A stretch of DNA of 64,000 nt from UBA6107 sp964533735 (GTDB lineage: Bacteria > Chloroflexota > Anaerolineae > Anaerolineales > Anaerolineaceae), in assembly GCA_964533735.1 (NCBI GenBank), contig CAZHMD010000004.1, positions 122,597 to 186,596 of the forward strand, read 5' to 3'. Shown here piece by piece: positions 1-7,354 of the stretch; the stretch's first letter is position 1; each line of letters starts with the position of its first letter. The position numbers and the translations under genes are program-made. The notes beneath the pieces are model-generated. The model was not told where the DNA came from, made no database searches, and saw only the letters and a program-made list of their open reading frames with translations.

Positions 1-687
1 CTGACCGTCTTAATGATGGTCCTCTCGATCAACCAGGTTGCAGCGTCCAGTGAAGACACCCTGTCTGCCAAAAAGACACCGGGTGCCCAGGCAACCGCCC
101 AGGCCGTGAAAAAAGCTGGTTCTGACCTTGATGTGCTTGATGAAGAAAAAGGCAAACCCCAAAAGACAGTCAACCGTAAAGGCGAGATAGTATCCGCTGT
201 TGAAGGTTCGCTGGTGATCAGCCTCAAGGATGAGACCTTGTTGACCGTGACCCTCACTGAGGACTCGATCATAAAAATTCCTGGTAAAAATACAGAACTA
301 TCAGACTTGCCCATTGGTTTGCTCGTGGGATTGAAGGTCAATGTTAAAGGTGTTCTTGAGGAAGACGGTACCCTGACCCTTCAAAAGATTTCCGTCATTC
401 CGGGTAAACCTGTAAAAATGAGCAACGTTGGTGTTGTTTCAGCCTACACCCCGGATGTCTCGATCGAGATCACGGATAAAAAAGGAGAGATATTCGTCTA
501 CCTCCTGGATTTGAATACCAAGTACCTGCCCATGGAACGTATGGCGGAACTGCAGGTTGGCACACTGGTTACGATAATCTCCCCCAGGGACGTCACCGGC
601 GCACCTGCTTCAGCGGCTGGAGTTGTGATACACCCAGCAGGAACTGAAGCCCCTGATGAAATCGAAGAGGAAACAGCGGACGATTAA
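1..687 (+). CDS. Secreted or membrane-anchored DUF5666-like protein, 5' end cut by window
   Basis: The frame is open from the first base, so the true start probably lies upstream; the first in-frame ATG is at 13. The visible N-terminus (LTVLMMVLSINQVAA) is hydrophobic and reads like the end of a signal peptide or membrane anchor. Two beta-rich repeats follow, one starting GEIVSAVEGSLVIS and one starting GVVSAYTPDVSIEI, each with the pattern of small OB-like DUF5666 units (expression of effect, T-x-I exponent-type strands, then a glycine-rich turn). The C-terminus is acidic. No catalytic motif is seen. A promoter begins only 7 bases after the stop, so the next genes are separately transcribed. 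Assignment to DUF5666 is by pattern only; the function is unknown. Confidence 0.6.
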   Translation: MTVLMMVLSINQVAASSEDTLSAKKTPGAQATAQAVKKAGSDLDVLDEEKGKPQKTVNRKGEIVSAVEGSLVISLKDETLLTVTLTEDSIIKIPGKNTELSDLPIGLLVGLKVNVKGVLEEDGTLTLQKISVIPGKPVKMSNVGVVSAYTPDVSIEITDKKGEIFVYLLDLNTKYLPMERMAELQVGTLVTIISPRDVTGAPASAAGVVIHPAGTEAPDEIEEETADD

Positions 688-693
688 TCCCTC

Positions 694-722
694 TTGACCT
701 TTCTTCAGGAAATGGGTAAACT
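694..722 (+). promoter_or_regulatory. Probable sigma-70 promoter of the RIO1 leader
   Basis: A -35 hexamer TTGACC (694-699) and a -10 hexamer TAAACT (717-722) are separated by exactly 17 bases. Transcription would start near 729, giving a leader of about 170 nt before the kinase start at 900. Seen in sequence; activity is inferred. Confidence 0.55.
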
Positions 723-756
723 AAATCATCTTAACTTTGAAAGGAGGTTCAACAAT

Positions 757-822
757 ATGAGAAGAGTCAGACTACAACACGTTGTCTATTGTTGCGCACC
801 TTTCACCCGGTTACGGATGTAA
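757..822 (+). CDS. Short leader peptide (21 codons) upstream of the RIO1 kinase
   Basis: A perfect Shine-Dalgarno AAGGAGG (741-747) sits 9 bases before an ATG that opens a 21-codon frame beginning MRRVRLQHVVYCC and ending at TAA 820-822. The peptide is rich in arginine and carries a Cys-Cys pair at codons 12-13. Such a strong ribosome site in front of so short a frame, followed 20 bases later by an intrinsic terminator and then a real gene, is the arrangement of a transcription-attenuation leader. Codons 13-15 overlap the segment 794-801 that can pair with the terminator stem. I do not recognise the peptide itself; that it is translated is an inference from the ribosome site. Confidence 0.55.
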   Translation: MRRVRLQHVVYCCAPFTRLRM

Positions 823-872
823 AGTTTTATCTTTACCTTATTAACCACAGGTGCGCGCACCTGTGGTTTTTT
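794..872 (+). terminator. Attenuator: intrinsic terminator with a competing antiterminator
   Basis: Terminator stem 843-853 pairs perfectly with 858-868 around a CGCG loop (AACCACAGGTG / CACCTGTGGTT; in DNA the whole 26 bases are palindromic) and runs into T residues 867-872. The segment GCGCACCT at 794-801, inside the leader peptide frame, is exactly complementary to AGGTGCGC at 849-856, the left arm and loop of the terminator, so the two structures exclude each other. A small hairpin GTAAAG / CTTTAC (819-824 with 831-836) lies between them and would bring the antiterminator arms together. Confidence 0.6.
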
Positions 873-899
873 GTTAATTAACTGGAGAATCAAGTTACG

Positions 900-1934
900 A
901 TGAACATACGAAATGCAAATGATGAAGACCTGGCATTTGACCTTGATGAGATCGGGGTTTCCGCACCGATCCGCAATGCGAGGACTAATACACAAAAAAA
1001 TAAAGGAAAATCCGGGCCAGATAAGGCGATCCTGTCGCCTGATATCAGCAAGGCGCTCGGTTTTCAACCGGATGACCGTTATCAGTTCAGTTACGCAGCT
1101 TCCCGCCATGAAGCAGTGTGGTTGTTGGACTCCTTGAGTGATTTCTACGATCAGAAATGGTTTGATGACATCCTGCGGGCGATCAAGGGCGGCAAGGAAG
1201 CCTCCGTGTACCTGTGCCGCACCTCCACCAACCAGCCGGGGCACCTGCTGGCAGCCAAGGTGTACCGACCGCGGCGTTTTCGCAATCTCAAGAAGGATCA
1301 CCTCTACCGTGAGGGTCGCAGCCAGCTGGATGGAAATGGGAAAATTGTGCTGGATGACCGCGCTTTACATGCCATGCAGCAAAGAACCAAGTTTGGCAAG
1401 GAATTGCTGCACACCTCATGGCTGGGTCATGAGTTCAAAACAATGCAGATCCTCTTCGAAGCCGGGGTAGACATCCCCAAGCCGCTGGTCAGCGGAAATA
1501 ATGCCATCCTCATGGGGTATGTTGGTGACGAGTTGTCTCACGCTCCGGCTTTGAATGAAGTGAGCCTCACACCAACGGAAGCCCGGCCGCTCTACCAGCG
1601 CACGCTGCATAACATTGAATTAATGTTAATGCACAACCGCATCCACGCTGATCTGTCGGCTTACAATATCCTTTATTGGGAAGGTGAGATCTCGTTGATC
1701 GATTTTCCCCAGGCGATTCATCCTGACGAAAACACCAATGCATTCCGCATTTTCTCACGGGATGTGACACGGGTGAGTGAATACTTCGCAGTGCAGGGAG
1801 TGAAGAGTAATCCGGTATCTCTGGCACAAAAAATGTGGCAATCGCGCGGACGTCCACTCAACCCATCATTGGACCCGTTATACCTTGACCCTGAAAAAGA
1901 AGAAGATCGACGCGTTTGGAAAAAGCAGCGATAA
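900..1934 (+). CDS. RIO1-family atypical serine kinase/ATPase
   Basis: A 344-residue protein of the RIO kinase family, which in archaea and eukaryotes acts in small-subunit ribosome maturation; bacterial members are poorly understood. Visible motifs: a glycine-poor nucleotide loop region (IKGGKEASVYLC, about residue 95), the ATP-binding lysine in LLAAKVYRP, the catalytic loop IHADLSAYNILYW (Asp and Asn present) and the metal-binding LIDFPQA, the RIO form of DFG. The first 60 residues are polar and likely disordered. The gene stands alone behind the attenuator-like leader and is closed by a bidirectional terminator. The start at 900 has GGAG at 884-887, a rather long spacing. Family confidence is high; the substrate is unknown. 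Confidence 0.9.
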   Translation: MNIRNANDEDLAFDLDEIGVSAPIRNARTNTQKNKGKSGPDKAILSPDISKALGFQPDDRYQFSYAASRHEAVWLLDSLSDFYDQKWFDDILRAIKGGKEASVYLCRTSTNQPGHLLAAKVYRPRRFRNLKKDHLYREGRSQLDGNGKIVLDDRALHAMQQRTKFGKELLHTSWLGHEFKTMQILFEAGVDIPKPLVSGNNAILMGYVGDELSHAPALNEVSLTPTEARPLYQRTLHNIELMLMHNRIHADLSAYNILYWEGEISLIDFPQAIHPDENTNAFRIFSRDVTRVSEYFAVQGVKSNPVSLAQKMWQSRGRPLNPSLDPLYLDPEKEEDRRVWKKQR

Positions 1935-1935
1935 A

Positions 1936-1966
1936 AAAAGGAGTGCGGAACTCCAGCACTCCTTTT
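1936..1966. terminator. Bidirectional intrinsic terminator
   Basis: AAAAGGAGTGC (1936-1946) pairs with GCACTCCTTTT (1956-1966) around a 9-base loop, with A and T runs on both flanks. It sits between the convergent RIO1 kinase and CDF-like transporter genes and can serve both. Confidence 0.85.
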
Positions 1967-1970
1967 GGGT

Positions 1971-2600
1971 TTAGCAGTCGCAGTCTTCCTTATCTGCAGC
2001 TTTTTCAAAGGATTCGCGTCCTTCACCGAACGCGAACCAGGCGATTCCGATCGCGCCGACAACATCAATAAAAGCGAATCCGGTGATCATATAAACCAGG
2101 CTGGATCCCAGCAGGATTACCGACATGTAAATGCAGGTTTTGGTGCAATTGGCGTCAGCGATGATCGGATCGGAATTGAGTCTGCGGCCTACCTTGAGTT
2201 TGGCAAGATAAAGGAAGACCATCACACTCAAGGAGATGATCGAAATAATTAAACCGCTTGTGGCAGTCTCTGGTTTTGATTTTGCCACCAGGTTTAAAAT
2301 GGCGGTAATGACCAATCCCGCGGTAAGCAGGTAAAAACTTACCCCGGTAATTTTGAGCGCTGTGATTTCAAATTTTGACCGGGGAGAATCCGGAGCCCTG
2401 GCAATGCGCAGGATCATCATGCTGATTCCGACGGCTGAGATCACTTCAATGAAGCTGTCCAGGCCAAAACCGAACAATGCCAGTGTGCCGTCTTTTTGCC
2501 CAAGTATAGTTGAAAACACGCCTTCCACCAGGTTGGCGATGATCGTGAATAGGCTCAAGAAGAATGCGGTACGGTAATTCCGATCGATATTGGCAAGCAT
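1971..2600 (-). CDS. CDF-like cation transporter with Cys-rich metal site
   Basis: About 209 residues from the start MLANIDRNY at 2600, preceded by GGAG; a longer frame to 2702 would run through the promoter and operator and is rejected. Six hydrophobic segments and the match of the last third (ADANC... LGSSLVYMITGFAFIDVVGAIGIAW) to the TM5-TM6 region identify the cation diffusion facilitator fold. The TM2 site reads DSFIE (family D/H-x3-D) and the TM5 site reads DANCTKTC where zinc exporters have D-A-x-H-x3-D, so His and Asp are both Cys. The cytoplasmic C-terminal domain of typical CDF exporters is absent; the protein ends in DCDC. Export of a soft or thiophilic metal is an inference. The operator-like dyad at 2625-2643 overlaps its promoter. 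Confidence 0.75.
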   Translation of the reverse strand: MLANIDRNYRTAFFLSLFTIIANLVEGVFSTILGQKDGTLALFGFGLDSFIEVISAVGISMMILRIARAPDSPRSKFEITALKITGVSFYLLTAGLVITAILNLVAKSKPETATSGLIISIISLSVMVFLYLAKLKVGRRLNSDPIIADANCTKTCIYMSVILLGSSLVYMITGFAFIDVVGAIGIAWFAFGEGRESFEKAADKEDCDC

Positions 2601-2619
2601 CCCGGGAGTCTCCACTTCG

Positions 2620-2643
2620 TATAATAGGACAAAATTAGTCCTA
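2620..2643 (-). promoter_or_regulatory. Dyad operator overlapping the CDF-like gene promoter
   Basis: A perfect inverted repeat TAGGAC-N7-GTCCTA (2625-2630 and 2638-2643) overlaps a minus-strand -10 box TATTAT (2626-2621). The ATG at 2600 is 20 bases downstream. This is the geometry of a repressor site; the likely regulator class (metal- or redox-sensing) is not determined and no regulator gene lies next to it. Confidence 0.5.
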
Positions 2644-2681
2644 ATAATTAAGGTATTGTACCACTTAAGAATAATTGACCG

Positions 2682-2687
2682 TATAAT
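2682..2687 (+). promoter_or_regulatory. -10 box placed for a leaderless HIT transcript
   Basis: A consensus TATAAT ends 8 bases before the ATG at 2696, so initiation at the usual distance would fall on or next to the A of the ATG. No Shine-Dalgarno precedes the ATG. The -35 region is weak. Confidence 0.45.
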
Positions 2688-2695
2688 TACGCCAA

Positions 2696-3133
2696 ATGGC
2701 AATTAAAAGCATGCTTCAACAGAAAAAGAATTCCATTTTGCGCACACTGATGAATTGTAAGTTAACCCAAAAGCTGGCAAGTTGGAGTTTAGTGTACGCA
2801 CCCTTCTTATTTCCGATAACACCACTGCGCCAGACCACACACTGGATGGCGTTTTGTCATCCGAATCCCACATACCCGGTGCACATTGTGGTGGTTCCCA
2901 AAAAGCAATGGACTGATTGGCTGGCTGTTGATCCCGGGGACGCTGAAATGTTGCGGGAATTTGTTGAACTCACCCAAACTATGATCCGCGATTTTGAGCT
3001 GACTCCTGCCGGTTACCGCCTCATTACCAACGGCGGAAAAAACCAGACCTTCCCCCACCTGCATTTACACCTGGTGGCAGGGGATGCCTTCCCTGAGCAA
3101 AAACGCACTGATATTGGAGAGAATGATGAATAA
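2696..3133 (+). CDS. HIT-family nucleotide hydrolase/transferase
   Basis: Histidine-triad protein of 145 residues. The catalytic motif is FPHLHLHLVAGDAF near the C-terminus (H-phi-H-phi-H), preceded by typical HIT strands (PTYPVHIVVVPKKQW). Family members hydrolyse nucleoside phosphoramidates and similar nucleotide conjugates. The N-terminal 40 residues are longer than in most HIT proteins, so a later start such as the ATG at 2750 is possible; the -10 box just before 2696 favours 2696. The end overlaps the start of the nitroreductase gene (ATGAATAA), so the two are probably co-transcribed. Confidence 0.85.
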   Translation: MAIKSMLQQKKNSILRTLMNCKLTQKLASWSLVYAPFLFPITPLRQTTHWMAFCHPNPTYPVHIVVVPKKQWTDWLAVDPGDAEMLREFVELTQTMIRDFELTPAGYRLITNGGKNQTFPHLHLHLVAGDAFPEQKRTDIGENDE

Positions 3134-3710
3134 TGTCATTGATGTGATCCTGGCGCGCCGCAGCATCCGCAAATATACTGATCAACCTGTTCCCAGGGAA
3201 ATACTGGAAACGCTTATGAAGGCTGCCATGGCAGCCCCGAGCGCCATGAATGCCCAACCCTGGGAATTTATGGTGATCACCGAGCCGAAAACGCTTGCAT
3301 CCCTGCGGAAAAGCCTGATCTTTGCCAAAATGAACGCCCCCGCCGCCATTTGCGTGTTGGGCAGCGAACGGATGCAGAAGAATAAGACCGGGTCCCGGTT
3401 TTGGGTACAGGATTGCAGCGCTGCAACCGAGAACATCCTGCTGGCTGCCACCGCTCTGGGGTTGGGATCGGTATGGGTGGGCGTGCATCCGGTTGCCATC
3501 TTTACACGCGCAGTTGCTAAAGTATTAAACCTGCCGAACGGTGTGACCCCTTTAAATCTCATTTTTCTTGGCTACCCCGCGGAAACCAAGGAACCCCGTA
3601 CGCAGTTCGAGGAACAGCGCGTGCATTGGGAGGCCTTCCCGCCATCCGATCCAAAAGGAATACGCATCAAGCGGGGGTACACTGGAAATGGCAATGAGGA
3701 GGCAGAATGA
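3126..3710 (+). CDS. Nitroreductase-family flavoprotein
   Basis: FMN-dependent oxidoreductase of the nitroreductase superfamily, 194 residues from the ATG at 3126, which has GGAGA at 3116-3120 at good spacing; the adjacent ATG at 3123 is also possible. Visible family motifs are the N-terminal RRSIRKYTDQPVP, the flavin-contact stretch AAPSAMNAQPWEF and the C-terminal GLGSVWVG and FLGYPAE. The substrate cannot be told from sequence. It starts inside the end of the HIT gene and its last codons overlap the next acetyltransferase (ATGA). Confidence 0.9.
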   Translation: MNNVIDVILARRSIRKYTDQPVPREILETLMKAAMAAPSAMNAQPWEFMVITEPKTLASLRKSLIFAKMNAPAAICVLGSERMQKNKTGSRFWVQDCSAATENILLAATALGLGSVWVGVHPVAIFTRAVAKVLNLPNGVTPLNLIFLGYPAETKEPRTQFEEQRVHWEAFPPSDPKGIRIKRGYTGNGNEEAE

Positions 3711-4153
3711 CCATCGAGATATTAGGTTTTTCAGCCGCTGACTATGATGAAGCCATCGCGTTGTGGAAACGCTGTGAGGGCATTGGGTTGAGTGATGCGG
3801 ACGAACGTGAACCCCTGACCGCGTTTTTAATTAAGAATCCGGGTCTGAATTTTATCGCCAGGGAAAATGGAAGCATCGTGGGCACCTGCCTTTGCGGATC
3901 AGATGGACGCAGAGGTTATCTTTACCATCTGGCGGTTGATCCTGTTCAACGCAGAAAAGGGATCGGGCGCATTCTCGCGCAGAAGGCACTTCAGGCACTC
4001 GCGCTCCAGGGGATTCAGAAGTGCCATATCATGGTTTTCGGTGCCAATGAACTCGGGTTGACCTTCTGGAAGAATGAAGGCTGGGTAACCCGCCCTGAGA
4101 TCGTGTTGATGTCTCACAATGTCGGCTGTAAAGAACACGGGGGACCTTGTTGA
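3707..4153 (+). CDS. GNAT-family N-acetyltransferase
   Basis: A 148-residue acetyltransferase. The acetyl-CoA pyrophosphate loop is seen as VDPVQRRKGIGRILAQKAL (R/Q-x-x-G-x-G/A form, about residues 78-96), after the strand YLYHLAV. The C-terminal GANELGLTFWKNEGW is the usual beta-6/alpha-4 region. Length fits the RimI/YpeA-like class. It overlaps the genes on both sides by 4 and 1 bases. Acceptor substrate unknown. Confidence 0.88.
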   Translation: MTIEILGFSAADYDEAIALWKRCEGIGLSDADEREPLTAFLIKNPGLNFIARENGSIVGTCLCGSDGRRGYLYHLAVDPVQRRKGIGRILAQKALQALALQGIQKCHIMVFGANELGLTFWKNEGWVTRPEIVLMSHNVGCKEHGGPC

Positions 4154-4701
4154 TGGAAATAGCCATAAAACGACTCAGCAACGAAAACCGGCAGGATTTC
4201 TACCAGGTGCACAGCGAACAAATTTGTGGTGGTTGGTGTTTTTGCACAGCGTGGTGGATGACCACCTGGGAAGGTTTCGGGGAGCGCACCAGCCAGGAAA
4301 ACCGCGCTCTACGAGAAGAATTATTCGCGAATCAGATATACGATGGTTACGTTGTCTATATTAACAGTGAGCCCCAGGGGTGGTGCCAGGTGGGCAAACG
4401 TGACCAGTTCACCTTGCTGATGAATCAATTTAGTCTGGAACCGGATGAAGATACCTGGGCGATCACCTGCATGGCACTCCCTCCGCAGTACCAGGGGCTG
4501 GGATTGGCGCACAAGATCCTGGCGCTAATCATTGATGATCTTAAGTCCAAAGGAGTAAAACGCCTTCAAGCGTACCCAAAAATTGCACTAGATCTTCCAA
4601 AAGAAGATATCTGGACGGGACCTCTCTCGATTTTCGAAAAAGCCGGGTTTAAATTTATTATGAAGGATGAACGACGATTTGTACTGGAGTTGACCTTGTG
4701 A
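4153..4701 (+). CDS. GNAT-family N-acetyltransferase
   Basis: A 182-residue second acetyltransferase, not closely similar to its neighbour. The CoA loop is ALPPQYQGLGLAHKILALII and the C-terminal FEKAGF is typical of GNATs. The N-terminal half has a Cys/Trp-rich stretch (CGGWCFCTAWW). The ATG at 4153 overlaps the preceding stop (TGATG); TTG codons at 4147 and 4150 are less likely starts. The downstream lipoprotein begins with a GTG that overlaps its stop. Confidence 0.85.
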   Translation: MEIAIKRLSNENRQDFYQVHSEQICGGWCFCTAWWMTTWEGFGERTSQENRALREELFANQIYDGYVVYINSEPQGWCQVGKRDQFTLLMNQFSLEPDEDTWAITCMALPPQYQGLGLAHKILALIIDDLKSKGVKRLQAYPKIALDLPKEDIWTGPLSIFEKAGFKFIMKDERRFVLELTL

Positions 4702-5288
4702 GAACAAGAATTGTGCTCGCAATTTTGCTTATGCTTTTACTCTTTTTTCTTGTGACTGCCTGTGAGCGAAACGCCACCCGCTCCGCCTGGTCACCCATAA
4801 ACGGCACACCTGGTTTGACGGTTCAACGTTCTACAGGATCACAAACTATACCTTTACCTAAGAATACCCCAATACCAATCTCTACGCCGGAATACATCCC
4901 GACCCTGGACATGAGTTCCCTGTCTGAAACGTACCCGGTCGCGTTCAAAGGATACGAATTACTCTCCTGGCGTTATAAAGGGGATTGGGTGTTCACGCTG
5001 ATGACCGGCACCAATCGTGCAAAATCCTTTGAAGAAATTCTTTCAGCCGAAAACCAATATTCCACGGATGCGTTGATTAAGATTACCGTTCGAGGTATTG
5101 ATGATTTGAAAGTTGTGCTCGAGCGCCTTCCACGCGGAGAACAGATCAACTGGGGCGGCATGAACCTCGAAGGGGAAGTACCTGCCAACACGCTTTACTT
5201 CACCTACCCGCCGGAGGAGATTGTGGAGGAAGTTGTAAATTTTTGCCATGACGCCGGAATAACGCTGGTAACACTGACGGACAATTAA
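4698..5288 (+). CDS. Putative lipoprotein
   Basis: A 196-residue protein with a clear type II signal peptide: positively charged start, a leucine-rich core and the lipobox LVTAC, giving a lipid-modified Cys at about residue 22. After a Pro/Thr-rich linker there is a globular domain of about 120 residues with no motif I recognise. It begins with GTG overlapping the acetyltransferase stop and ends 2 bases before the adenosine deaminase, so it belongs to the same transcription unit. Function unknown. Confidence 0.75.
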   Translation: MRTRIVLAILLMLLLFFLVTACERNATRSAWSPINGTPGLTVQRSTGSQTIPLPKNTPIPISTPEYIPTLDMSSLSETYPVAFKGYELLSWRYKGDWVFTLMTGTNRAKSFEEILSAENQYSTDALIKITVRGIDDLKVVLERLPRGEQINWGGMNLEGEVPANTLYFTYPPEEIVEEVVNFCHDAGITLVTLTDN

Positions 5289-5290
5289 CC

Positions 5291-6298
5291 ATGGCAACCA
5301 TGATCAATCCAAATCTCCCATTGATTGACCTGCACCACCACCTGGATGGCAGTCTGCGGCTGGAGACCATCCTCGACCTTGGACTCAAGCACAATCTAAA
5401 GCTGCCGGCAACCACATTGGAAGGGTTACGCCCATACGTCCAGGTATCTACCCCGCAGCCGGGTGTGATGAAGTTCATCGAGAAATTTGAATGGATGACC
5501 GCTGTCCTGGTGGATTACGATGCCTGCCGGCGCGTGGCTTATGAAAATGTCGCCGATGCTGCCAATGAGGGGCTGGATTATATTGAATTACGCTACAGTC
5601 CGTGGTTCATGGCGGAGGCGCACTCGCTTGATCCGGTAGGGGTCATCGACGCTGTCACAGACGGCGTACGCAGCGGTGTAAAGGATTTTTCGATCCGCGC
5701 CAACCAGGTGGGTATCCTTTCGCGCCATTACGGTGCTGGGATCGCCTTTAAAGAATTGGCTGCGCTTCTCTCCCGCAAGCAGGATTTTTGCGGGCTCGAC
5801 CTGGCCGGCGATGAAGCCAATTTCCCCGGTGACTTGTTTGTTGAGCACTTCAGGCAGGCACGCCAAGCCGGTTGGCACATCACCATCCATGCAGGTGAAT
5901 CTGCCGGTGCCGAAAGCGTCTGGCAGGCGATCAAGGATTTAGGAGCAGAGCGCATCGGTCACGCGGTTCACGCACCGGAAGACCCAGCCCTCATCCGCTA
6001 CATGCGAGACCATCACATTGCCGTTGAGTGCAACCTGACCAGCAATGTGCAAACCAGCACTGTGCACGATTATCCTTCCCATCCGCTCAGGTTTTTCCTG
6101 GAGGAAGGCTTGCTTGCCACCATTAACACAGACGACCCCGGCATCAGTGCCATCGATCTGCACTACGAGTACGATGTAGCCGCTCCGCTGGCCGGGCTCA
6201 CACGGGAGCAGTGTGAACTGGCGCAGCGTAATGCCCTGACCGCCGCATTTCTGAATGAAGAAGAAAAAAAGCGTTTGATGGAAAAGAAAACTAATTGA
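5291..6298 (+). CDS. add: Adenosine deaminase
   Basis: A 335-residue zinc amidohydrolase that deaminates adenosine or deoxyadenosine to inosine in purine salvage. Metal ligands are in LHHHLDGS (about residues 14-21); the catalytic HAGES is near residue 200, ERIGHAVH near 219 and the NTDDP metal/substrate motif near 278. Length is normal. It ends a run of tightly packed genes that starts with the HIT protein. Related deaminases (for example of adenine or aminofutalosine) share these motifs, so the exact substrate is likely but not proven. Confidence 0.88.
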   Translation: MATMINPNLPLIDLHHHLDGSLRLETILDLGLKHNLKLPATTLEGLRPYVQVSTPQPGVMKFIEKFEWMTAVLVDYDACRRVAYENVADAANEGLDYIELRYSPWFMAEAHSLDPVGVIDAVTDGVRSGVKDFSIRANQVGILSRHYGAGIAFKELAALLSRKQDFCGLDLAGDEANFPGDLFVEHFRQARQAGWHITIHAGESAGAESVWQAIKDLGAERIGHAVHAPEDPALIRYMRDHHIAVECNLTSNVQTSTVHDYPSHPLRFFLEEGLLATINTDDPGISAIDLHYEYDVAAPLAGLTREQCELAQRNALTAAFLNEEEKKRLMEKKTN

Positions 6299-6319
6299 AA
6301 GGTTCAAGAAAACCTGGCG

Positions 6320-6328
6320 TGCTATAAT
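6320..6328 (+). promoter_or_regulatory. Extended -10 promoter element
   Basis: TGCTATAAT is a perfect extended -10 element. No -35 box is found at standard spacing. Transcription would begin about 25 bases before the epimerase start. Confidence 0.5.
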
Positions 6329-6357
6329 CTTAAGACATTCCATTACAGGTGAAGATG

Positions 6358-7287
6358 ATGCGATTTCTTGTTACAGGGGCTGCTGGGTTCCTTGGTTCTG
6401 GTCTTGCAAATCGATTGGCCGCGGAAGGTCACACCGTTCTCGGTGTGGATGACCTTTCCACGGGCGATCCCAAAGCTTTAAATTCCGCCGTCCAGTTTAC
6501 TCGCGGAGATGTCAACGACCGCCCGAAATTATGGACTCTCATGCAGGGGGTCGATTGCGTTTATCACCTGGCAGCCAGGGTCATCGTACCCGAGTCTGTC
6601 CTTTACCCACGTGAATACAACCAGGTTAATGTTGGCGGTACAGTCACCTTGATGGAAGCCATGCGCGATGTGGGTGTCCGCCGGGTTGTCTTTATCTCTT
6701 CCGGCACGGTCTACGGCAATCAATCCATGCAGCCTGTGAAAGAAAGCGCCATCCCCAATCCTCGCTCGCCTTATGCCGTATCCAAACTGGCGGCTGAGTA
6801 CTACACCAAATCCATTGGGGCGTTGTGGGGTATCGAAACGGTCTGCCTGCGTGTCTTCAATGCTTACGGTCCTGGTCAGCATCATCCGCCCGTACATACC
6901 CCGGTTATCCCCAGTTTTTTACGCCAGGCATGGGAGAACGGCACTATTGTCATCCACGGCAACGGTGAACAGACGCGGGACTACGTGTATGTCGATGATG
7001 TAGTCAATGCCATGGTGTCCGCCTCTGTTGCGCCTGAGGTCAATACCCTGACGATAAATGTCGGCAGCGGCTTAGAGGTGAGCGTGCGCGATCTGGCAAA
7101 AATGGTCGCCGAAGTGACAGGCGGTAACCCGGAGATTGTGTATAACCCGCGCAATGAGGGTGGTTTGAGCAGACTGTGCGCTGATCTCACCCTGGCGCAG
7201 GAAAAGCTGGGTTATCAACCCAAAACTCCCTTGATGGAGGGTTTAAAAACAACCCTTGAGCGGGAGATAATACCCCCCCAGGAATAG
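6358..7287 (+). CDS. NAD-dependent sugar-nucleotide epimerase/dehydratase
   Basis: Extended short-chain dehydrogenase, 309 residues, of the UDP-glucose 4-epimerase class. The NAD-binding TGAAGFLGSGLA is at the N-terminus, the catalytic Ser-Thr region is SSGTVYG, and the Tyr/Lys pair is in YAVSKLAAE; RDYVYVDD is the usual sugar-nucleotide region. The ATG at 6358 is preferred because AGGTGAAG ends 4 bases upstream; ATG 6355 and GTG 6349 are in frame. An own promoter precedes it and an intrinsic terminator follows. It likely supplies sugar nucleotides for surface polysaccharide; the specific substrate is not determinable. Confidence 0.85.
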   Translation: MRFLVTGAAGFLGSGLANRLAAEGHTVLGVDDLSTGDPKALNSAVQFTRGDVNDRPKLWTLMQGVDCVYHLAARVIVPESVLYPREYNQVNVGGTVTLMEAMRDVGVRRVVFISSGTVYGNQSMQPVKESAIPNPRSPYAVSKLAAEYYTKSIGALWGIETVCLRVFNAYGPGQHHPPVHTPVIPSFLRQAWENGTIVIHGNGEQTRDYVYVDDVVNAMVSASVAPEVNTLTINVGSGLEVSVRDLAKMVAEVTGGNPEIVYNPRNEGGLSRLCADLTLAQEKLGYQPKTPLMEGLKTTLEREIIPPQE

Positions 7288-7293
7288 GACAGG

Positions 7294-7314
7294 AGACGCT
7301 GCGGCGTCTTTTTT
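7294..7314 (+). terminator. Intrinsic terminator
   Basis: AGACGC (7294-7299) pairs with GCGTCT (7304-7309) around TGCG, followed by six T. It closes the epimerase gene. Confidence 0.85.
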
Positions 7315-7342
7315 GTTTAATTAATCCAGCGGTTTGATTGGG

Positions 7343-7348
7343 TATAAT
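7343..7348 (+). promoter_or_regulatory. -10 box placed for a leaderless glycosylase transcript
   Basis: Consensus TATAAT ends 6 bases before the ATG at 7355, with no Shine-Dalgarno between. Transcription at normal distance would start at the ATG itself. This also decides the start: a TTG at 7334 lies upstream of the promoter and is rejected. Confidence 0.55.
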
Positions 7349-7354
7349 ACCTCT

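Noticed and set aside
2601..2702. 34-residue N-terminal extension of the CDF-like transporter
   Set aside because: The extension spans the -10 box and operator dyad, and the family begins near the ATG at 2600.
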